A stretch of 64,000 bases of DNA, from contig WYBW01000062.1 in the NCBI GenBank assembly GCA_011525685.1, positions 1 to 64,000 on the forward strand. The letters are read 5' to 3'. Shown here piece after piece: positions 1 through 8,643 of the stretch. Position numbers and translations under genes: made by a program. The first letter of the stretch is position 1; the number at the start of each line of letters is the position of its first letter. This DNA is from Verrucomicrobiia bacterium. Lineage in GTDB: Bacteria; Verrucomicrobiota; Verrucomicrobiia; Limisphaerales; JADLHS01. The notes under the pieces were generated by a model. The model made no database searches. It was not told the DNA's origin and saw only the letters and a list, made by a program, of their open reading frames with translations.

Positions 1-1
1 G

Positions 2-154
2 CAACCGGCGTTCAAGCAATGGATCACGCCGCGCGAGAAACCTTTCGTCGAGGAGAACGTCCAGTTCCTGACCGCCGCCGCCGTGGCCCAAGCGCCGGAG
101 GATTACAAATTCATCTGGCCCGAGCGGACGGTCGCCGCCACCGCCGCCGGTTGA
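2..154 (+). CDS. C-terminal end of an unidentified protein (cut by window start)
   Basis: An open frame enters from the left edge and gives 50 residues before TGA at 152-154. The peptide reads as ordinary protein (it contains KQWITPREKPF and EDYKFIWPERT), unlike the overlapping frame on the same strand, which is Arg-rich and looks like a shadow. Family not recognised. It precedes the tatD-like gene by about 120 bases in the same direction and could share its transcript. Confidence 0.55.
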   Translation, partial: QPAFKQWITPREKPFVEENVQFLTAAAVAQAPEDYKFIWPERTVAATAAG

Positions 155-273
155 TCGGCGCAAACCAGGCCGCGCGCCAGCCACTGCGTTCCTCGATGGC
201 CTGCCGGGAATTCACGTTGGGCGATGAAGTCTTGCGCGGCAAACCCGCCCGGCGACATCCTGCGTTTCGCGAC

Positions 274-1326
274 ATGAGCCTGCGATTCTACGACGCCCAT
301 AATCATCTCCAAGACGAACGCTTTGGCGGATGTCAGGCGGAGTTGCTGTCGGCGTGCGCGCGCGAGGGAGTCGTGTGCATGGTGGTGAACGGCTCGTGCG
401 AGGCGGATTGGCCGCGCGTGATTGAGCTGGCTCGACAGTCTCCCGTTACCCGGCCTGCGGCCAACCGCTCCACGCACCCTGTAGCACCGACTTTCCAGTC
501 GGCGCGCCCCGTGGAGTGTCTCGCTGATATTCCGCGGTGCCGCGAAGGGGGATTACTCCACGAGGCAAGCGCGCCGGTTGAAAAACCGGCGTTACATCCT
601 TCCCCTGCGGTTCAGGGGCTCAAAGCGCGAACTCTTGATCAAGAGATGCTCTCCCCGTCCGATGGGGTGCAGGAATGTTCCTCTCCGCAAATTCTTCCCA
701 GCTTCGGCTATCACCCCTGGTACATCCACGAATGCACCGGCGACTGGCTGAAGCATCTCAATTCGTGCCTCGACCAGGTGCGGTCCGCCGTCGGCGAGAT
801 TGGCCTGGACCGCTGGAAACCAGGCTTGGCTTACGAGGGACAGGAGGGAATGTTCGTCGCACAACTCCGGCTGGCGGCGCACCGCAATCTGCCGGTGAGC
901 ATCCATTGCCTGCAAGCCTGGGGACGGATGCTCGAGATTCTGAAACGCGAACCCCGGCCGGCTTGCGGGTTTCTATTGCACAGCTACGGCGGGCCGAAGG
1001 AAATGGTGAAGCCCTTCGCCGACCTGGGCGCCTACTTCTCGTTGCCCGGTTATTACGCCCACGAACGCAAGCAACGGCAGCGCGAAACGTTCAAACACGT
1101 TCCGCCGGACCGGCTGCTCCTCGAAACGGACGCGCCGGACCAGAACCTGCCACGCGAGCGAAACCGTTTCTTGATGATTGAGGCGGCGACCGATCGGGAA
1201 CTGAACCATCCGGCAAATCTCCCGGCGGTGTATCAATTTGCCGCCGAGCTATTCGCTGAACCGCTGGAGGCGCTGGCCGCGCGGGTCGAAGCGAATTTTC
1301 TGCGGCTCTTTGGCGGACTCATGTAG
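274..1326 (+). CDS. TatD-family metal-dependent hydrolase with in-frame repeat insertion
   Basis: Probable TatD-type (amidohydrolase fold) metal-dependent nuclease/hydrolase, 350 residues from the ATG at 274. The frame is open further upstream, but only from here does the protein match the family. Seen in order: DAHNH near the N terminus (metal ligands), SFGYHPW, GEIGLDRW (Glu ligand), IHCLQAW, LLHSYGG and LLLETDAPD near the C terminus. Residues about 56-136 do not belong to the family. They are encoded by a 243-base (81-codon) insertion carrying a family-A repeat; removing it joins ELARQSP directly to QILPSFGYHPW, the normal family sequence. TAG at 1324-1326 lies inside the end of a family-B repeat. 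Activity despite the insertion is untested; the insert would be a surface loop before the FGYHP strand. Confidence 0.85.
   Translation: MSLRFYDAHNHLQDERFGGCQAELLSACAREGVVCMVVNGSCEADWPRVIELARQSPVTRPAANRSTHPVAPTFQSARPVECLADIPRCREGGLLHEASAPVEKPALHPSPAVQGLKARTLDQEMLSPSDGVQECSSPQILPSFGYHPWYIHECTGDWLKHLNSCLDQVRSAVGEIGLDRWKPGLAYEGQEGMFVAQLRLAAHRNLPVSIHCLQAWGRMLEILKREPRPACGFLLHSYGGPKEMVKPFADLGAYFSLPGYYAHERKQRQRETFKHVPPDRLLLETDAPDQNLPRERNRFLMIEAATDRELNHPANLPAVYQFAAELFAEPLEALAARVEANFLRLFGGLM
439..686. mobile_element. Family-A repeat inserted in frame in the tatD-like gene
   Basis: The 5-base word TCTCC occurs at 439-443 and again at 682-686, exactly 243 bases apart, so it looks like a target-site duplication. 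Between them lies a 115-base core (481-595) bounded by imperfect inverted ends, with hairpins CCGACTTTCCAGTCGG and CCGGTTGAAAAACCGG. A tail holding CCCCTGCGGTTCAGGGG follows. The same core and tail occur at 19081-19265 and 26043-26244 in the opposite orientation. The insertion is a multiple of three and has no stop in the tatD frame. Confidence 0.8.
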
Positions 1327-1389
1327 GACAGGCTTCCAGCCTGTTTCCCGCTTCCCGAGAATCAGTGGTGGGCGCGACGCCTGTTCTAC
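1323..1389. repeat. Family-B MITE-like element between convergent genes
   Basis: A 67-base element with inverted ends: GTAGGACAGGC at 1323-1333 and its near-exact complement GCCTGTTCTAC at 1379-1389. An inner hairpin ACAGGCTTCCAGCCTGT follows the left end. The TAG in the left end is the stop of the tatD-like gene (1324-1326). The TAG in the right end, read on the other strand (1386-1388), is the stop of the tcdA gene. A related longer copy is at 35272-35406 and a related module is inside folC. Confidence 0.75.
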
Positions 1390-2186
1390 CTCGCAACAGT
1401 GTCTTGCGGTTGTTCTGCTTCAACAATGAGTTGCACGACTCTTGCCGCCGCCGCGAAGCCGAACGCGCCGGTGACGAAACACGCCGTGCCGTAACCGCTG
1501 CGGCAGTCCAGTCGCAGATTGCCGCCCGGCTCGGGCTTGTCGCAGACCGAACCATCCTTCGCGGGAAACACGGGCGACTCCGGAGAATACACGCACGGCA
1601 CTCCGAATTTCTTGTCGCCACGCGGGAAGCCGAACTCGGCCCGCAGAATTTTCCGGGTGGCTTGCAGCAACGCGTCGTGCGTCGTGCGCGCCAGGTCGTC
1701 CCCGCGCAACGCGGTGGGATCGCGTCTCCCGCCCGCGCCGCCTGTGGTCACCACGGGAATCTTGAGTTCACGACACCGCGCGATGAGCAGGGCTTTCAGG
1801 GAAGGACTGTCAATCGCATCGAGCAGGGCGTCGTAGCGAGTGGCCAGGACTTCGTCGGCAGTGGACTTGGTGAAGAGCGAGTGCAACGCGCGCACTTCGC
1901 AGTCCGGATGGATGGTTGAAACACGTTGCGCCATGACCGCGACTTTCGGTTTGCCGAACTCGCCGGTCACGGCGTGCAACTGGCGGTTCACGTTGCTGAT
2001 GCAGACTTCGTCCAGGTCCACCAGGGTAAGCGCGCCCACGCCCGTGCGGGCCAGGGCTTCGACGGCCCACGAGCCGACACCGCCGATGCCCACGACGCAA
2101 ACGTGCGCCTGCCGCAGTCGTTCCTGGCCGCTCACGCCGAACAGTCGCCGAATCCCGCCAAAGCGCGCTTCGTAATTCTTGGTCAC
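1386..2186 (-). CDS. tcdA: tRNA threonylcarbamoyladenosine dehydratase (ThiF/MoeB-like)
   Basis: E1-like ATP-dependent enzyme of the TcdA (CsdL) group, which converts t6A37 in ANN-decoding tRNAs to the cyclic form. 266 residues, the usual size. Visible: YEARFGGIRRLFG at the N terminus, nucleotide-binding GIGGVGSWAVEALARTG (about residues 33-49), LVDLDEVCISNVNRQ, the DAIDS segment, and a late RSGYGTACFVTGAFG close to the family ending. Convergent with the tatD-like gene. Its stop codon lies in the right end of a small inverted-repeat element. Cytoplasmic. Confidence 0.9.
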   Translation of the reverse strand: MTKNYEARFGGIRRLFGVSGQERLRQAHVCVVGIGGVGSWAVEALARTGVGALTLVDLDEVCISNVNRQLHAVTGEFGKPKVAVMAQRVSTIHPDCEVRALHSLFTKSTADEVLATRYDALLDAIDSPSLKALLIARCRELKIPVVTTGGAGGRRDPTALRGDDLARTTHDALLQATRKILRAEFGFPRGDKKFGVPCVYSPESPVFPAKDGSVCDKPEPGGNLRLDCRSGYGTACFVTGAFGFAAAARVVQLIVEAEQPQDTVAR

Positions 2187-2406
2187 ACCTCCGAATTACG
2201 ATTGGCTCGCGGATTTCTCAAGTCAATCCGGGCAATGGGGCGCACCCATCTTGATTCATTGCCGACGTGGGGGCGGCGTCCAAGCCGATTGCGCGTTTGA
2301 TTTCTTACACGGCTTGGAGCGTTGAGCACCGGGCTGCTTCCGTGCTTTCTCAAGCCAAGCTATTGCCGTGACTCAGAGCACGGACGCGGGAATCCCGGTT
2401 CACTGA

Positions 2407-3456
2407 TCAAGACTCTGCTTTCGTTGGGCCGCGTTTCGGTTTTCGACTCAGACCCAGCGCCTTCTCGACTTCATTGAGGCGTTTCAGCAACTCGGGCAGA
2501 TGACGGCTGGCGACCACCTGCCGCTTGAAGTCCTTGTCCAGCAGGGCGGGGTAGCCAAACCACGTCTCCCCGTCGGGAATGTCGTGCATCACGCCGGATT
2601 GCGCGGCGACGGTGACCTGGTTGCCGATCTTGAGATGTCCCGCGAGACCGACCTGGCCCGCCAGCGTGACGTAATTCCCCAACTTCGTGCTGCCCGCAAT
2701 GCCGACCTGCGAAACCAGCAGGCAATGCTCGCCGACCTGAACGTTGTGCGCGATCTGCACCAGGTTGTCTATCTTGGTGCCTTTGCCGATGATTGTCGGT
2801 CCCAGCGCGCCGCGATCAATCGTGACGCCGGCTCCGATTTCCACGTCGTCGCCCACGATGACGTTGCCGATTTGCGGCACCTTGCGGTGAGCGCCGTTGT
2901 CGAGCACGTAGCCGAATCCGTCCGAACCGATCACGGAGGCGGAATGAACGCGCACGCGCCGGCCCAGTTCCGTGCGGGGGTAAAGGGTGACGTTGGGAAA
3001 CAAGACCGCGTCCTCTCCCAGCCGGCAGTCGGCGCCCACGTAATCGCCCGCGTGCAGCGCCGCGCGCGCGCCAATGTGCGCGCGGTCGCCGATCACGCAA
3101 TGCGGGCCGATGTGCGCGGAGGGATCAATCACCGCCGTCGGCGATACCACCGCCGTGGGATGCACGCCGGCGGGGAGCGCAGGCTCGGCGAAGAACAGCG
3201 CCAGCGCCTTCGCGAACGCCACCCGCGCGCTCGCGACGCGGATCAACACTTTGCGGGTGGAGTTGAGCTTGTCGCTGACGATGATGGCCGAAGCCGCGCT
3301 TTGTTCGGCCAGGGCCAAGTAGGTTTCGTTCTCCGCGAAGGTGAGGTCGCCTGCTTGGGCGCGGTCAGCGGGGGCAAAGTTGTTGAGAACAGTCGTGGGG
3401 TCGCCCACGACCTCGCCCTGGAGGTGGCGGGCTATTTCAGCGGCGGTAAAAGGCAT
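2407..3456 (-). CDS. lpxD: UDP-3-O-(3-hydroxyacyl)glucosamine N-acyltransferase
   Basis: LpxD adds the second 3-hydroxyacyl chain in lipid A synthesis, using acyl-ACP. 349 residues, normal for the family. The N-terminal uridine-binding domain ([20 protein letters not shown], then [14 protein letters not shown]) is followed by a left-handed parallel beta-helix of hexapeptide repeats from about residue 100 to 310. The catalytic-His region reads [21 protein letters not shown]. The C-terminal helix is [15 protein letters not shown]. Its presence shows a lipid A-bearing outer membrane. The other lpx genes are not in this window. Divergent from the Gfo/Idh gene at 3668. Confidence 0.95.
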   Translation of the reverse strand: MPFTAAEIARHLQGEVVGDPTTVLNNFAPADRAQAGDLTFAENETYLALAEQSAASAIIVSDKLNSTRKVLIRVASARVAFAKALALFFAEPALPAGVHPTAVVSPTAVIDPSAHIGPHCVIGDRAHIGARAALHAGDYVGADCRLGEDAVLFPNVTLYPRTELGRRVRVHSASVIGSDGFGYVLDNGAHRKVPQIGNVIVGDDVEIGAGVTIDRGALGPTIIGKGTKIDNLVQIAHNVQVGEHCLLVSQVGIAGSTKLGNYVTLAGQVGLAGHLKIGNQVTVAAQSGVMHDIPDGETWFGYPALLDKDFKRQVVASRHLPELLKRLNEVEKALGLSRKPKRGPTKAES

Positions 3457-3600
3457 ATTGGGTTGCGAACCAGTTACTTCCGGGGACTTGAAACGAGCTG
3501 GCCCGAGCCTTCCGCACCCGGGATTCGCCCCAAAGCCTCTGGGCCGGGGGCGGTCTGTGGCCTATGGCTTGAGAGGAAACGTCCGAATCATAGTCGCCGG

Positions 3601-3629
3601 TTGACTTGAAAAATCCGCGTCACTATAAA
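3601..3629 (+). promoter_or_regulatory. Candidate sigma-70-type promoter for the first Gfo/Idh gene
   Basis: TTGACT (3601-3606) and TATAAA (3624-3629) are separated by 17 bases, 39 bases upstream of the ATG at 3668, in the lpxD-divergent intergenic region. Spacing and both hexamers fit the housekeeping consensus closely. Inference from sequence only. Confidence 0.6.
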
Positions 3630-3667
3630 GGCGGGGGTGTCCAGTTCAATCCTAACTTTACCTACCT

Positions 3668-4831
3668 ATGGCTAAAACCCTGCGCGTCGGGATGATCGGT
3701 TACGGATTCATGGGCAAGGCGCACTCCAATGCCTGGCGGCAGGCGCCCCGGTTCTTTCCCCTCAAGGCGCACGTGGCCATGCATACCATTTGCGGAAGAC
3801 AAGCCGCCGCCGTGCAGGCGATCCGCGCGCATCTCGGTTGGGAAAACGCTTCGCACGACTGGCTGGAGGTGGTCGAGTCACCGTTGATTGACATTGTGGA
3901 CATAGCCACGCCCAACGATTCGCACGCGGAGATCGCGATCGCCGCGGCCCGGGCTGGCAAACATGTGTTGTGCGAAAAGCCACTCGCCCTGAACGTCAAA
4001 CAGGCCCAGGCCATGCTGGCCGCCGCGCAAAAGAACAAAGTGGTCCACATGGTCTGTCACAATTACCGCCGCGTGCCTGCCATCGCCCTGGCGAAGCGGT
4101 TCATCGGCGAGGGCGCCATCGGTGAGATCCAGCACTTCCGCGCCAGGTATGCCCAGGATTGGTTGGTGGACCCGGATTACCCCATGAAGTGGCGATTGGA
4201 CAAGAACACCAGCGGCAGCGGCGCGCACGGCGACATCAACGTGCATATCATTGACCTGGCGCGCTACCTGGTCGGAGAGTTCAAGGAGGTTTGTGGCCTG
4301 ATGCATACTTTCGTCAAGGAACGACCCCTGACCGCCCCGACCAGCAAGCTCCAGAGTCCCGCCGCCAAGGCCGCGGAGAAGAAGGGCAAAGTGACTGTGG
4401 ACGACGCGGCGCTCTTCATCGGACGATTCGCCAATGGCGCTCTGGCCAGCCTCGAAGCCACCCGCTGCGCCGCCGGCCGAAAGAATCAACTGACCCTCGA
4501 AATCAACGGCACCAAAGGTTCGCTCTCTTTCGATCTCGAAGACCTGAACCGGCTCAAGTTCCACGAGGTCTGTGGCCTGGCGGACCGGCAAGGTTTCCGC
4601 GACATCCTGGTCACCCACCCCGACGGCGCTCACCCTTACGTCAACCACTATTGGCGCAACAGCAATTCGCTGGGTTACGAGCATACGTTCCTCCACACGA
4701 TGGCGGACTTCGTCAATGCCTGCATCGAGGGCAAGCCGGTTCACCCGACCTTCGAGGATGGGTTGAAGAATCAACAGGTGCTCGAGGCCGTGGAGCTTTC
4801 GGTCAAGAAGGGCCAATGGGCCAAGGTCTAG
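3668..4831 (+). CDS. Gfo/Idh/MocA-family oxidoreductase
   Basis: NAD(P)-dependent dehydrogenase of the Gfo/Idh/MocA family, 387 residues. The Rossmann fold begins at once (RVGMIGYGFMGKAHSNAW). IATPNDSHAEIAI and CEKPLALNVKQA (about residues 100-112) give the conserved EKP lysine. DINVHIIDLARYLVGE near residue 190 is the catalytic-region HxxD motif. No signal peptide, so probably cytoplasmic, unlike the Tat-exported members. Substrate cannot be read from sequence; sugar or inositol oxidation is usual. The next gene, 147 bases downstream, is a second member of the same family, so the pair may act in one sugar pathway. Confidence 0.9.
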   Translation: MAKTLRVGMIGYGFMGKAHSNAWRQAPRFFPLKAHVAMHTICGRQAAAVQAIRAHLGWENASHDWLEVVESPLIDIVDIATPNDSHAEIAIAAARAGKHVLCEKPLALNVKQAQAMLAAAQKNKVVHMVCHNYRRVPAIALAKRFIGEGAIGEIQHFRARYAQDWLVDPDYPMKWRLDKNTSGSGAHGDINVHIIDLARYLVGEFKEVCGLMHTFVKERPLTAPTSKLQSPAAKAAEKKGKVTVDDAALFIGRFANGALASLEATRCAAGRKNQLTLEINGTKGSLSFDLEDLNRLKFHEVCGLADRQGFRDILVTHPDGAHPYVNHYWRNSNSLGYEHTFLHTMADFVNACIEGKPVHPTFEDGLKNQQVLEAVELSVKKGQWAKV

Positions 4832-4978
4832 CCCGCTGATAAACTCCTTGAACCAGCCGGGCGCTGGACTAGTCTTGGCGTGAAACGCAGGGCGTTTCCC
4901 AGGCTGATTCCTCACACGGTTTCCGGTGGGTGAAAGAAACGATCACAGAAAACCAACGAACAAACAAAGGAAGCATCT

Positions 4979-6169
4979 ATGTCGAAGAAACCAATCAATG
5001 TCGGTTTGGTGGGCGGTGGCAAGGGCGCGTTCATCGTCAATCCCCACCAAAAAGCCATCCACTTTGACGGCACGCGACGGGTCACGGCCGGCGCGCTGTT
5101 CCCCGATCCCAAGATCGCCCTCGAAGAAGCGGCCAACTGGCCTTACCCGATCAAAGGCTACGGTTCCTACACCGAGATGATCGAGGCCAATGCCAGTCTG
5201 CCCGAGGACCAAAAGCTCAGTTACATCGTCATCGTCACGCCGAACCACGTGCATTTCGATCCGGCGATGAAAGCCATCAAGGCGGGCATCCCGGTGTTCT
5301 GTGAAAAACCGCTGTGCCTGAACCTCAAGGAAGCCAACGCGCTGGTGAAAGCTGTGCGCCAGCACAAAATCCCCTTTGGCGTGGCGCATACCTACCTCGG
5401 CCACTGGACCAGCCGGTTCGCCCGCTACATCATCCGCGCCGGTTTGCTCGGTGAAGTTCGCTGGGTGGACTCCTACTACCTCCAGGGCTGGCTCGCCACC
5501 AAGCTCGAAGCCACGGGCCAGATGCAGGCCACCTGGCGCACCAATCCCAAGCTCGCCGGCGGCTCGGGTTGCGGCGGCGACATCGGCACGCACGCTTTGA
5601 TGCAACTCCGTTACGTGACCGGCCTGGATGTCACCCAGGTTTCCGCGCAACTCGAAACCTTCGTCGAAGGCCGCATGTTGGACGATCACTTCACGATCTA
5701 CTGCAAATTGAGCAACGGTGGCAAAGCCCTGGTGCGCGCGTCGCAAATTTGCATCGGCCACAAGAACGACCTTGGCATCGAAATCAGCGGCACCAAGGGC
5801 ACGCTGGTCTGGCGGCAGGAGGAGCCGGAGAGCATCACGATTCACCTGGCCAACCAGCCCGATCGCATCTATTGGCGCGGCGCGGTCACGCCGGGTGACG
5901 GTTTTCTGCCCAAGGACGTGCCAGCCGATCTCATGGCTGAACCGACCATTCCTCCGGGGCACCCCGAGGCCTTCCACGACGCTTACGCCCGGCTTCACCG
6001 CTGCTTCGAGGCCGACGTGCGCAAGTGGCAGGCTGGCGAGATATTCGCCTGCGACGGCTCCAAGTATGCCAGCGTCGAGGATGGCTGGATGGGCATTGCC
6101 TTCATCGAAAGCTGCGTCAAGAGCAGCGCGAAGAAGGGTGCCTGGACGGCACTGCCGAAGAAGATCTGA
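4979..6169 (+). CDS. Gfo/Idh/MocA-family oxidoreductase
   Basis: Second Gfo/Idh/MocA dehydrogenase, 396 residues, not a close copy of the first. The N-terminal NAD motif is [16 protein letters not shown], a glycine-rich turn of the variant seen in one subgroup. [23 protein letters not shown] and [18 protein letters not shown] (HxxxxL region) follow. A strong ribosome site (AAAGGAAG) lies upstream of the ATG. Same direction as the previous gene and followed by a terminator, so the two probably form one transcription unit. Substrate unknown. Confidence 0.9.
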   Translation: MSKKPINVGLVGGGKGAFIVNPHQKAIHFDGTRRVTAGALFPDPKIALEEAANWPYPIKGYGSYTEMIEANASLPEDQKLSYIVIVTPNHVHFDPAMKAIKAGIPVFCEKPLCLNLKEANALVKAVRQHKIPFGVAHTYLGHWTSRFARYIIRAGLLGEVRWVDSYYLQGWLATKLEATGQMQATWRTNPKLAGGSGCGGDIGTHALMQLRYVTGLDVTQVSAQLETFVEGRMLDDHFTIYCKLSNGGKALVRASQICIGHKNDLGIEISGTKGTLVWRQEEPESITIHLANQPDRIYWRGAVTPGDGFLPKDVPADLMAEPTIPPGHPEAFHDAYARLHRCFEADVRKWQAGEIFACDGSKYASVEDGWMGIAFIESCVKSSAKKGAWTALPKKI

Positions 6170-6189
6170 TCGAATTCACTGTGTCAGAA

Positions 6190-6218
6190 CGGGGTGGTTT
6201 CCAAGCCACCCCGTTTTT
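6190..6218 (+). terminator. Rho-independent terminator after the Gfo/Idh pair
   Basis: CGGGGTGG (6190-6197) pairs perfectly with CCACCCCG (6206-6213) around an 8-base loop and is followed by TTTTT (6214-6218). It sits 20 bases after the stop of the second oxidoreductase. Confidence 0.85.
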
Positions 6219-6524
6219 GTTGTACGGGACGGAGAACTGATGGTGTGTGTTGGAGAGAAAGAACGTGTGTGTGTGAGCGGTGTGGGGGGACACTTCGGGC
6301 CTATTTCGCGGGACCCGCGGCCATATTATGGCTCAGAGTGGTCGGCTTCAACCGCAACCTTCATAGCATCAACCGCGTCGAATCCTACCCGCACGCCTTT
6401 CCCGTTCCTCGCGCTTCATCCGGAAGCCGACCTCTCGATGCTGACGCAGTGCGGCCACCTCGGCAATTCTCGAAATCCGCCACTCCCAGACGTGATATGC
6501 GTTCCGGAGCCACTCCCAGACGCG
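6219..6524. other. Intergenic stretch left of the Tn7-like module
   Basis: About 300 bases with no credible gene. A short direct repeat, GCCACTCCCAGACG, occurs at 6479-6492 and 6509-6522 (30-base period). It lies between host metabolic genes and the transposon-associated genes, so the left boundary of the mobile element could lie here. No inverted repeat shared with the right side was found by eye. Confidence 0.4.
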
Positions 6525-7130
6525 TTATTGCGCCGGCATGACAGCGACAATACCGAGGCGCCTGGACAACTCGCGCAGCGAATCCAATTCCGCAAGGCCC
6601 GGACACCAGTCCAGGATGGCTACGCCCAACGACCGCCTCATGACGAAGGCCTCCAGAGAGTAGGCAAGCGACAGCGCGTGGTGGGCGTCGCACAAGATCA
6701 GCGGCGAGGAGGCCACCTTGCCGGCTGCAGCAGTCAACTTCGGAAAATCTTCATCGAACAACTGACCGCGGCAGGCGCGTTCCCATGGCACCCCGGCTTC
6801 GGCGCAGAGGATCAAGAGTGCCGCGGTCACAGGGCTGCATCCTCGGCCATACCAGGCGACGGAATCGCATCGCCGGAGCGCGAAATCGCGAGCAACGTCG
6901 ACGAGAATTGAGTACGTCGGCTCAGCGCCGGACTGACAGAGCCGCACCAAATCGTGCTGGACCACCGCCGCATCATCAGTCGGCCATCGCCCCCAGTGCT
7001 GAACGTTGCCGGGCATTCGACACTCGGCACGATGGTAACACGCCTCCATGACACTAATCGCCTGCTGGAGGCATTGCTTGATGTGCCAAGGCTCCGGCGC
7101 AAGTGGCCACGATGACGTGCGCGTGTTCAA
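6525..7130 (-). CDS. Hypothetical protein resembling part of the DnaB helicase C-terminal domain
   Basis: 201 residues if it starts at the TTG at 7130; later starts are possible and no good ribosome site is seen. The second half resembles the RecA-fold domain of replicative helicase DnaB from just after the P-loop to Walker B: LCAEAGVPWERACRGQLFDE, then DFPKLTAAAGKVASSPLILC, then LGVAILDWCPGL. No Walker A motif is present, and the protein stops where the DnaB DNA-binding loops should begin. It could be a decayed fragment, a cargo gene of the neighbouring transposon, or a helicase mimic. Opposite strand to the tns genes. Confidence 0.45.
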   Translation of the reverse strand: MNTRTSSWPLAPEPWHIKQCLQQAISVMEACYHRAECRMPGNVQHWGRWPTDDAAVVQHDLVRLCQSGAEPTYSILVDVARDFALRRCDSVAWYGRGCSPVTAALLILCAEAGVPWERACRGQLFDEDFPKLTAAAGKVASSPLILCDAHHALSLAYSLEAFVMRRSLGVAILDWCPGLAELDSLRELSRRLGIVAVMPAQ

Positions 7131-7356
7131 TTCCGATTAGTTTTGTTCAGCGGCGTTCAGTGTTGTTTAGTTCGTACCGCACTCAGTTCCATCGAAACAA
7201 TCATCCCTCAAGCAGCGCGCGGGTCGACCACAAATTGAGAAGGGCACCGAATTGAGCACCACCCGGCGGCTAGTATCAAAATCGATTGGCGATGATCGAC
7301 CCGTGCGAGCGTCGCCAGGTGGATGTCCGATAAACTTCAGCTTGCTTAATTCTATG

Positions 7357-8385
7357 ATGAACGAAACCGAGTTTCAGCTTTACTGCCAACGTTTGAACCT
7401 TCAAACGATAGCAATCCAGTACGTCCAACGCGTCCGGGCTTCCGGGCCGTCCCGGAAGGTCCGGTGTGGCCCGAACAACGTCGTTGCCAAGTATCCCAGT
7501 CGAAAGATGAACCGCATGGTTTCCGCCGAAAGCCACACGGTCGAATTGGCCTTCATTTATCAACTGGAGTACGACAGGGATGTGGTCGAGTACCACGCCC
7601 AGCCTTCTCCTATCAAACTCGCCTACACAGCGGCTTCTGGCAGACCCACAGCGGTCATACACACGCCTGACTTCTTGGTCCTGAAGGCAGACGAAGTCGG
7701 GTTGGTTGAGTGCAAGACCGAGGACGACCTGCAGAAACTCGCCATCACTCAGCCGGGTCGCTATCGTCCAGCGTTGGAAGGAGGGTGGCGTTGTCCGCCG
7801 GGAGAGGTTGCCGCCAGCACGCTGGGACTCTCCTATCGGGTCTGGAGTTCCAGGGAGATCGACCAGACGCTGCTCCGCAACATCCGTTTTCTGGGTGACT
7901 ACCTTGCGCCAGACTACCCGGACCTCGCGCCGTCGCTGAGGAAACAGATCGTGCGAGCGGTCATGAACGCACCGGGAACCTCCGCCAAGCGACTGGTCGA
8001 AGACGGCGAGGGTTGGAGCTACGAGGACGTCTTCACACTGATCGGGAAGAACGCCCTCTATGTCGATTTGAGGGAAGTTCCCCTTACTCAACTGGACCGC
8101 GTACGGATCTTTCCAGACGAGCAAACGGCCTTAGCGATGCGGTTCGCCCGTCTGAGTCAGTCCCAGCACGACGAACCAGCGTCCTCAGCGGTGACCCAAC
8201 CGTCGAACGCGCCGGGCGGTGCCACGGCACTTGTTGCTCACCCGGCGGCTGACCGCACCCCAGGCGGACCGGGTTCGGGCGGCCCTGATGACATGGGGGT
8301 TCGGGAACCGGCTTTCGAACGGCGCGGCATGTCGCGCCGTGCTCCTTGCCGCCCTCGGTGTGGGCAAGTTCCAGCTTGCCGATAG
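7357..8385 (+). CDS. Stand-alone TnsA-like endonuclease (paralogue of the tnsA below)
   Basis: TnsA makes the 5'-strand cut at Tn7-type transposon ends. This 342-residue protein aligns along its first 260 residues with the tnsA/tnsB 5' part at 8644-9450. Catalytic residues are visible: Glu in SHTVELAFIY, Asp in HTPDF, and Glu and Lys in VECKTED. The C-terminal helical domain continues through YRVWSSREIDQTLLRNIRFL and LIGKNALYVDLREVPL. It then diverges into a Pro/Gly/Ala-rich tail instead of entering a TnsB domain. ATG 7357 aligns with the start of the second copy (MNETEF versus MKETQF); ATG 7354 and an in-frame start at 7252 are alternatives. Confidence 0.75.
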   Translation: MNETEFQLYCQRLNLQTIAIQYVQRVRASGPSRKVRCGPNNVVAKYPSRKMNRMVSAESHTVELAFIYQLEYDRDVVEYHAQPSPIKLAYTAASGRPTAVIHTPDFLVLKADEVGLVECKTEDDLQKLAITQPGRYRPALEGGWRCPPGEVAASTLGLSYRVWSSREIDQTLLRNIRFLGDYLAPDYPDLAPSLRKQIVRAVMNAPGTSAKRLVEDGEGWSYEDVFTLIGKNALYVDLREVPLTQLDRVRIFPDEQTALAMRFARLSQSQHDEPASSAVTQPSNAPGGATALVAHPAADRTPGGPGSGGPDDMGVREPAFERRGMSRRAPCRPRCGQVPACR

Positions 8386-8643
8386 CGGCACATCCATGGA
8401 TCAAACCCCCTACGATGGCGGAGATCTCGCCGTCAGTCCCTCACCGTAAGCCGACAGTGTTGGCTAGAGAATGTTTACAAAACCACATGTCACATAAACC
8501 GCTCCGCGCTAAACACTTCTGATGACTGCATACCTTCAAATGGAACCCGGAATGGGTGCTTTGGCTGGGCGAGATAACGGGTCGTGAGCGACCCAACCGA
8601 ACTTGTGAAGTAGCACGTGTAGTTAGGCAGAAACGGAAAACGT
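8386..8643. other. Spacer between the two TnsA genes
   Basis: 258 bases without a credible gene. It contains a perfect GGGTCG/CGACCC hairpin around 8578-8593 with no T-run. This is where the tnsAB promoter, and possibly a transposon end, would be expected. No clear terminal repeats could be defined. Confidence 0.35.

Noticed and set aside
19-273. N-terminal extension of the tatD-like protein
   Set aside because: Arg-rich translation without family similarity; the other frame holds the tail of a real upstream protein, and the family match begins at 274.
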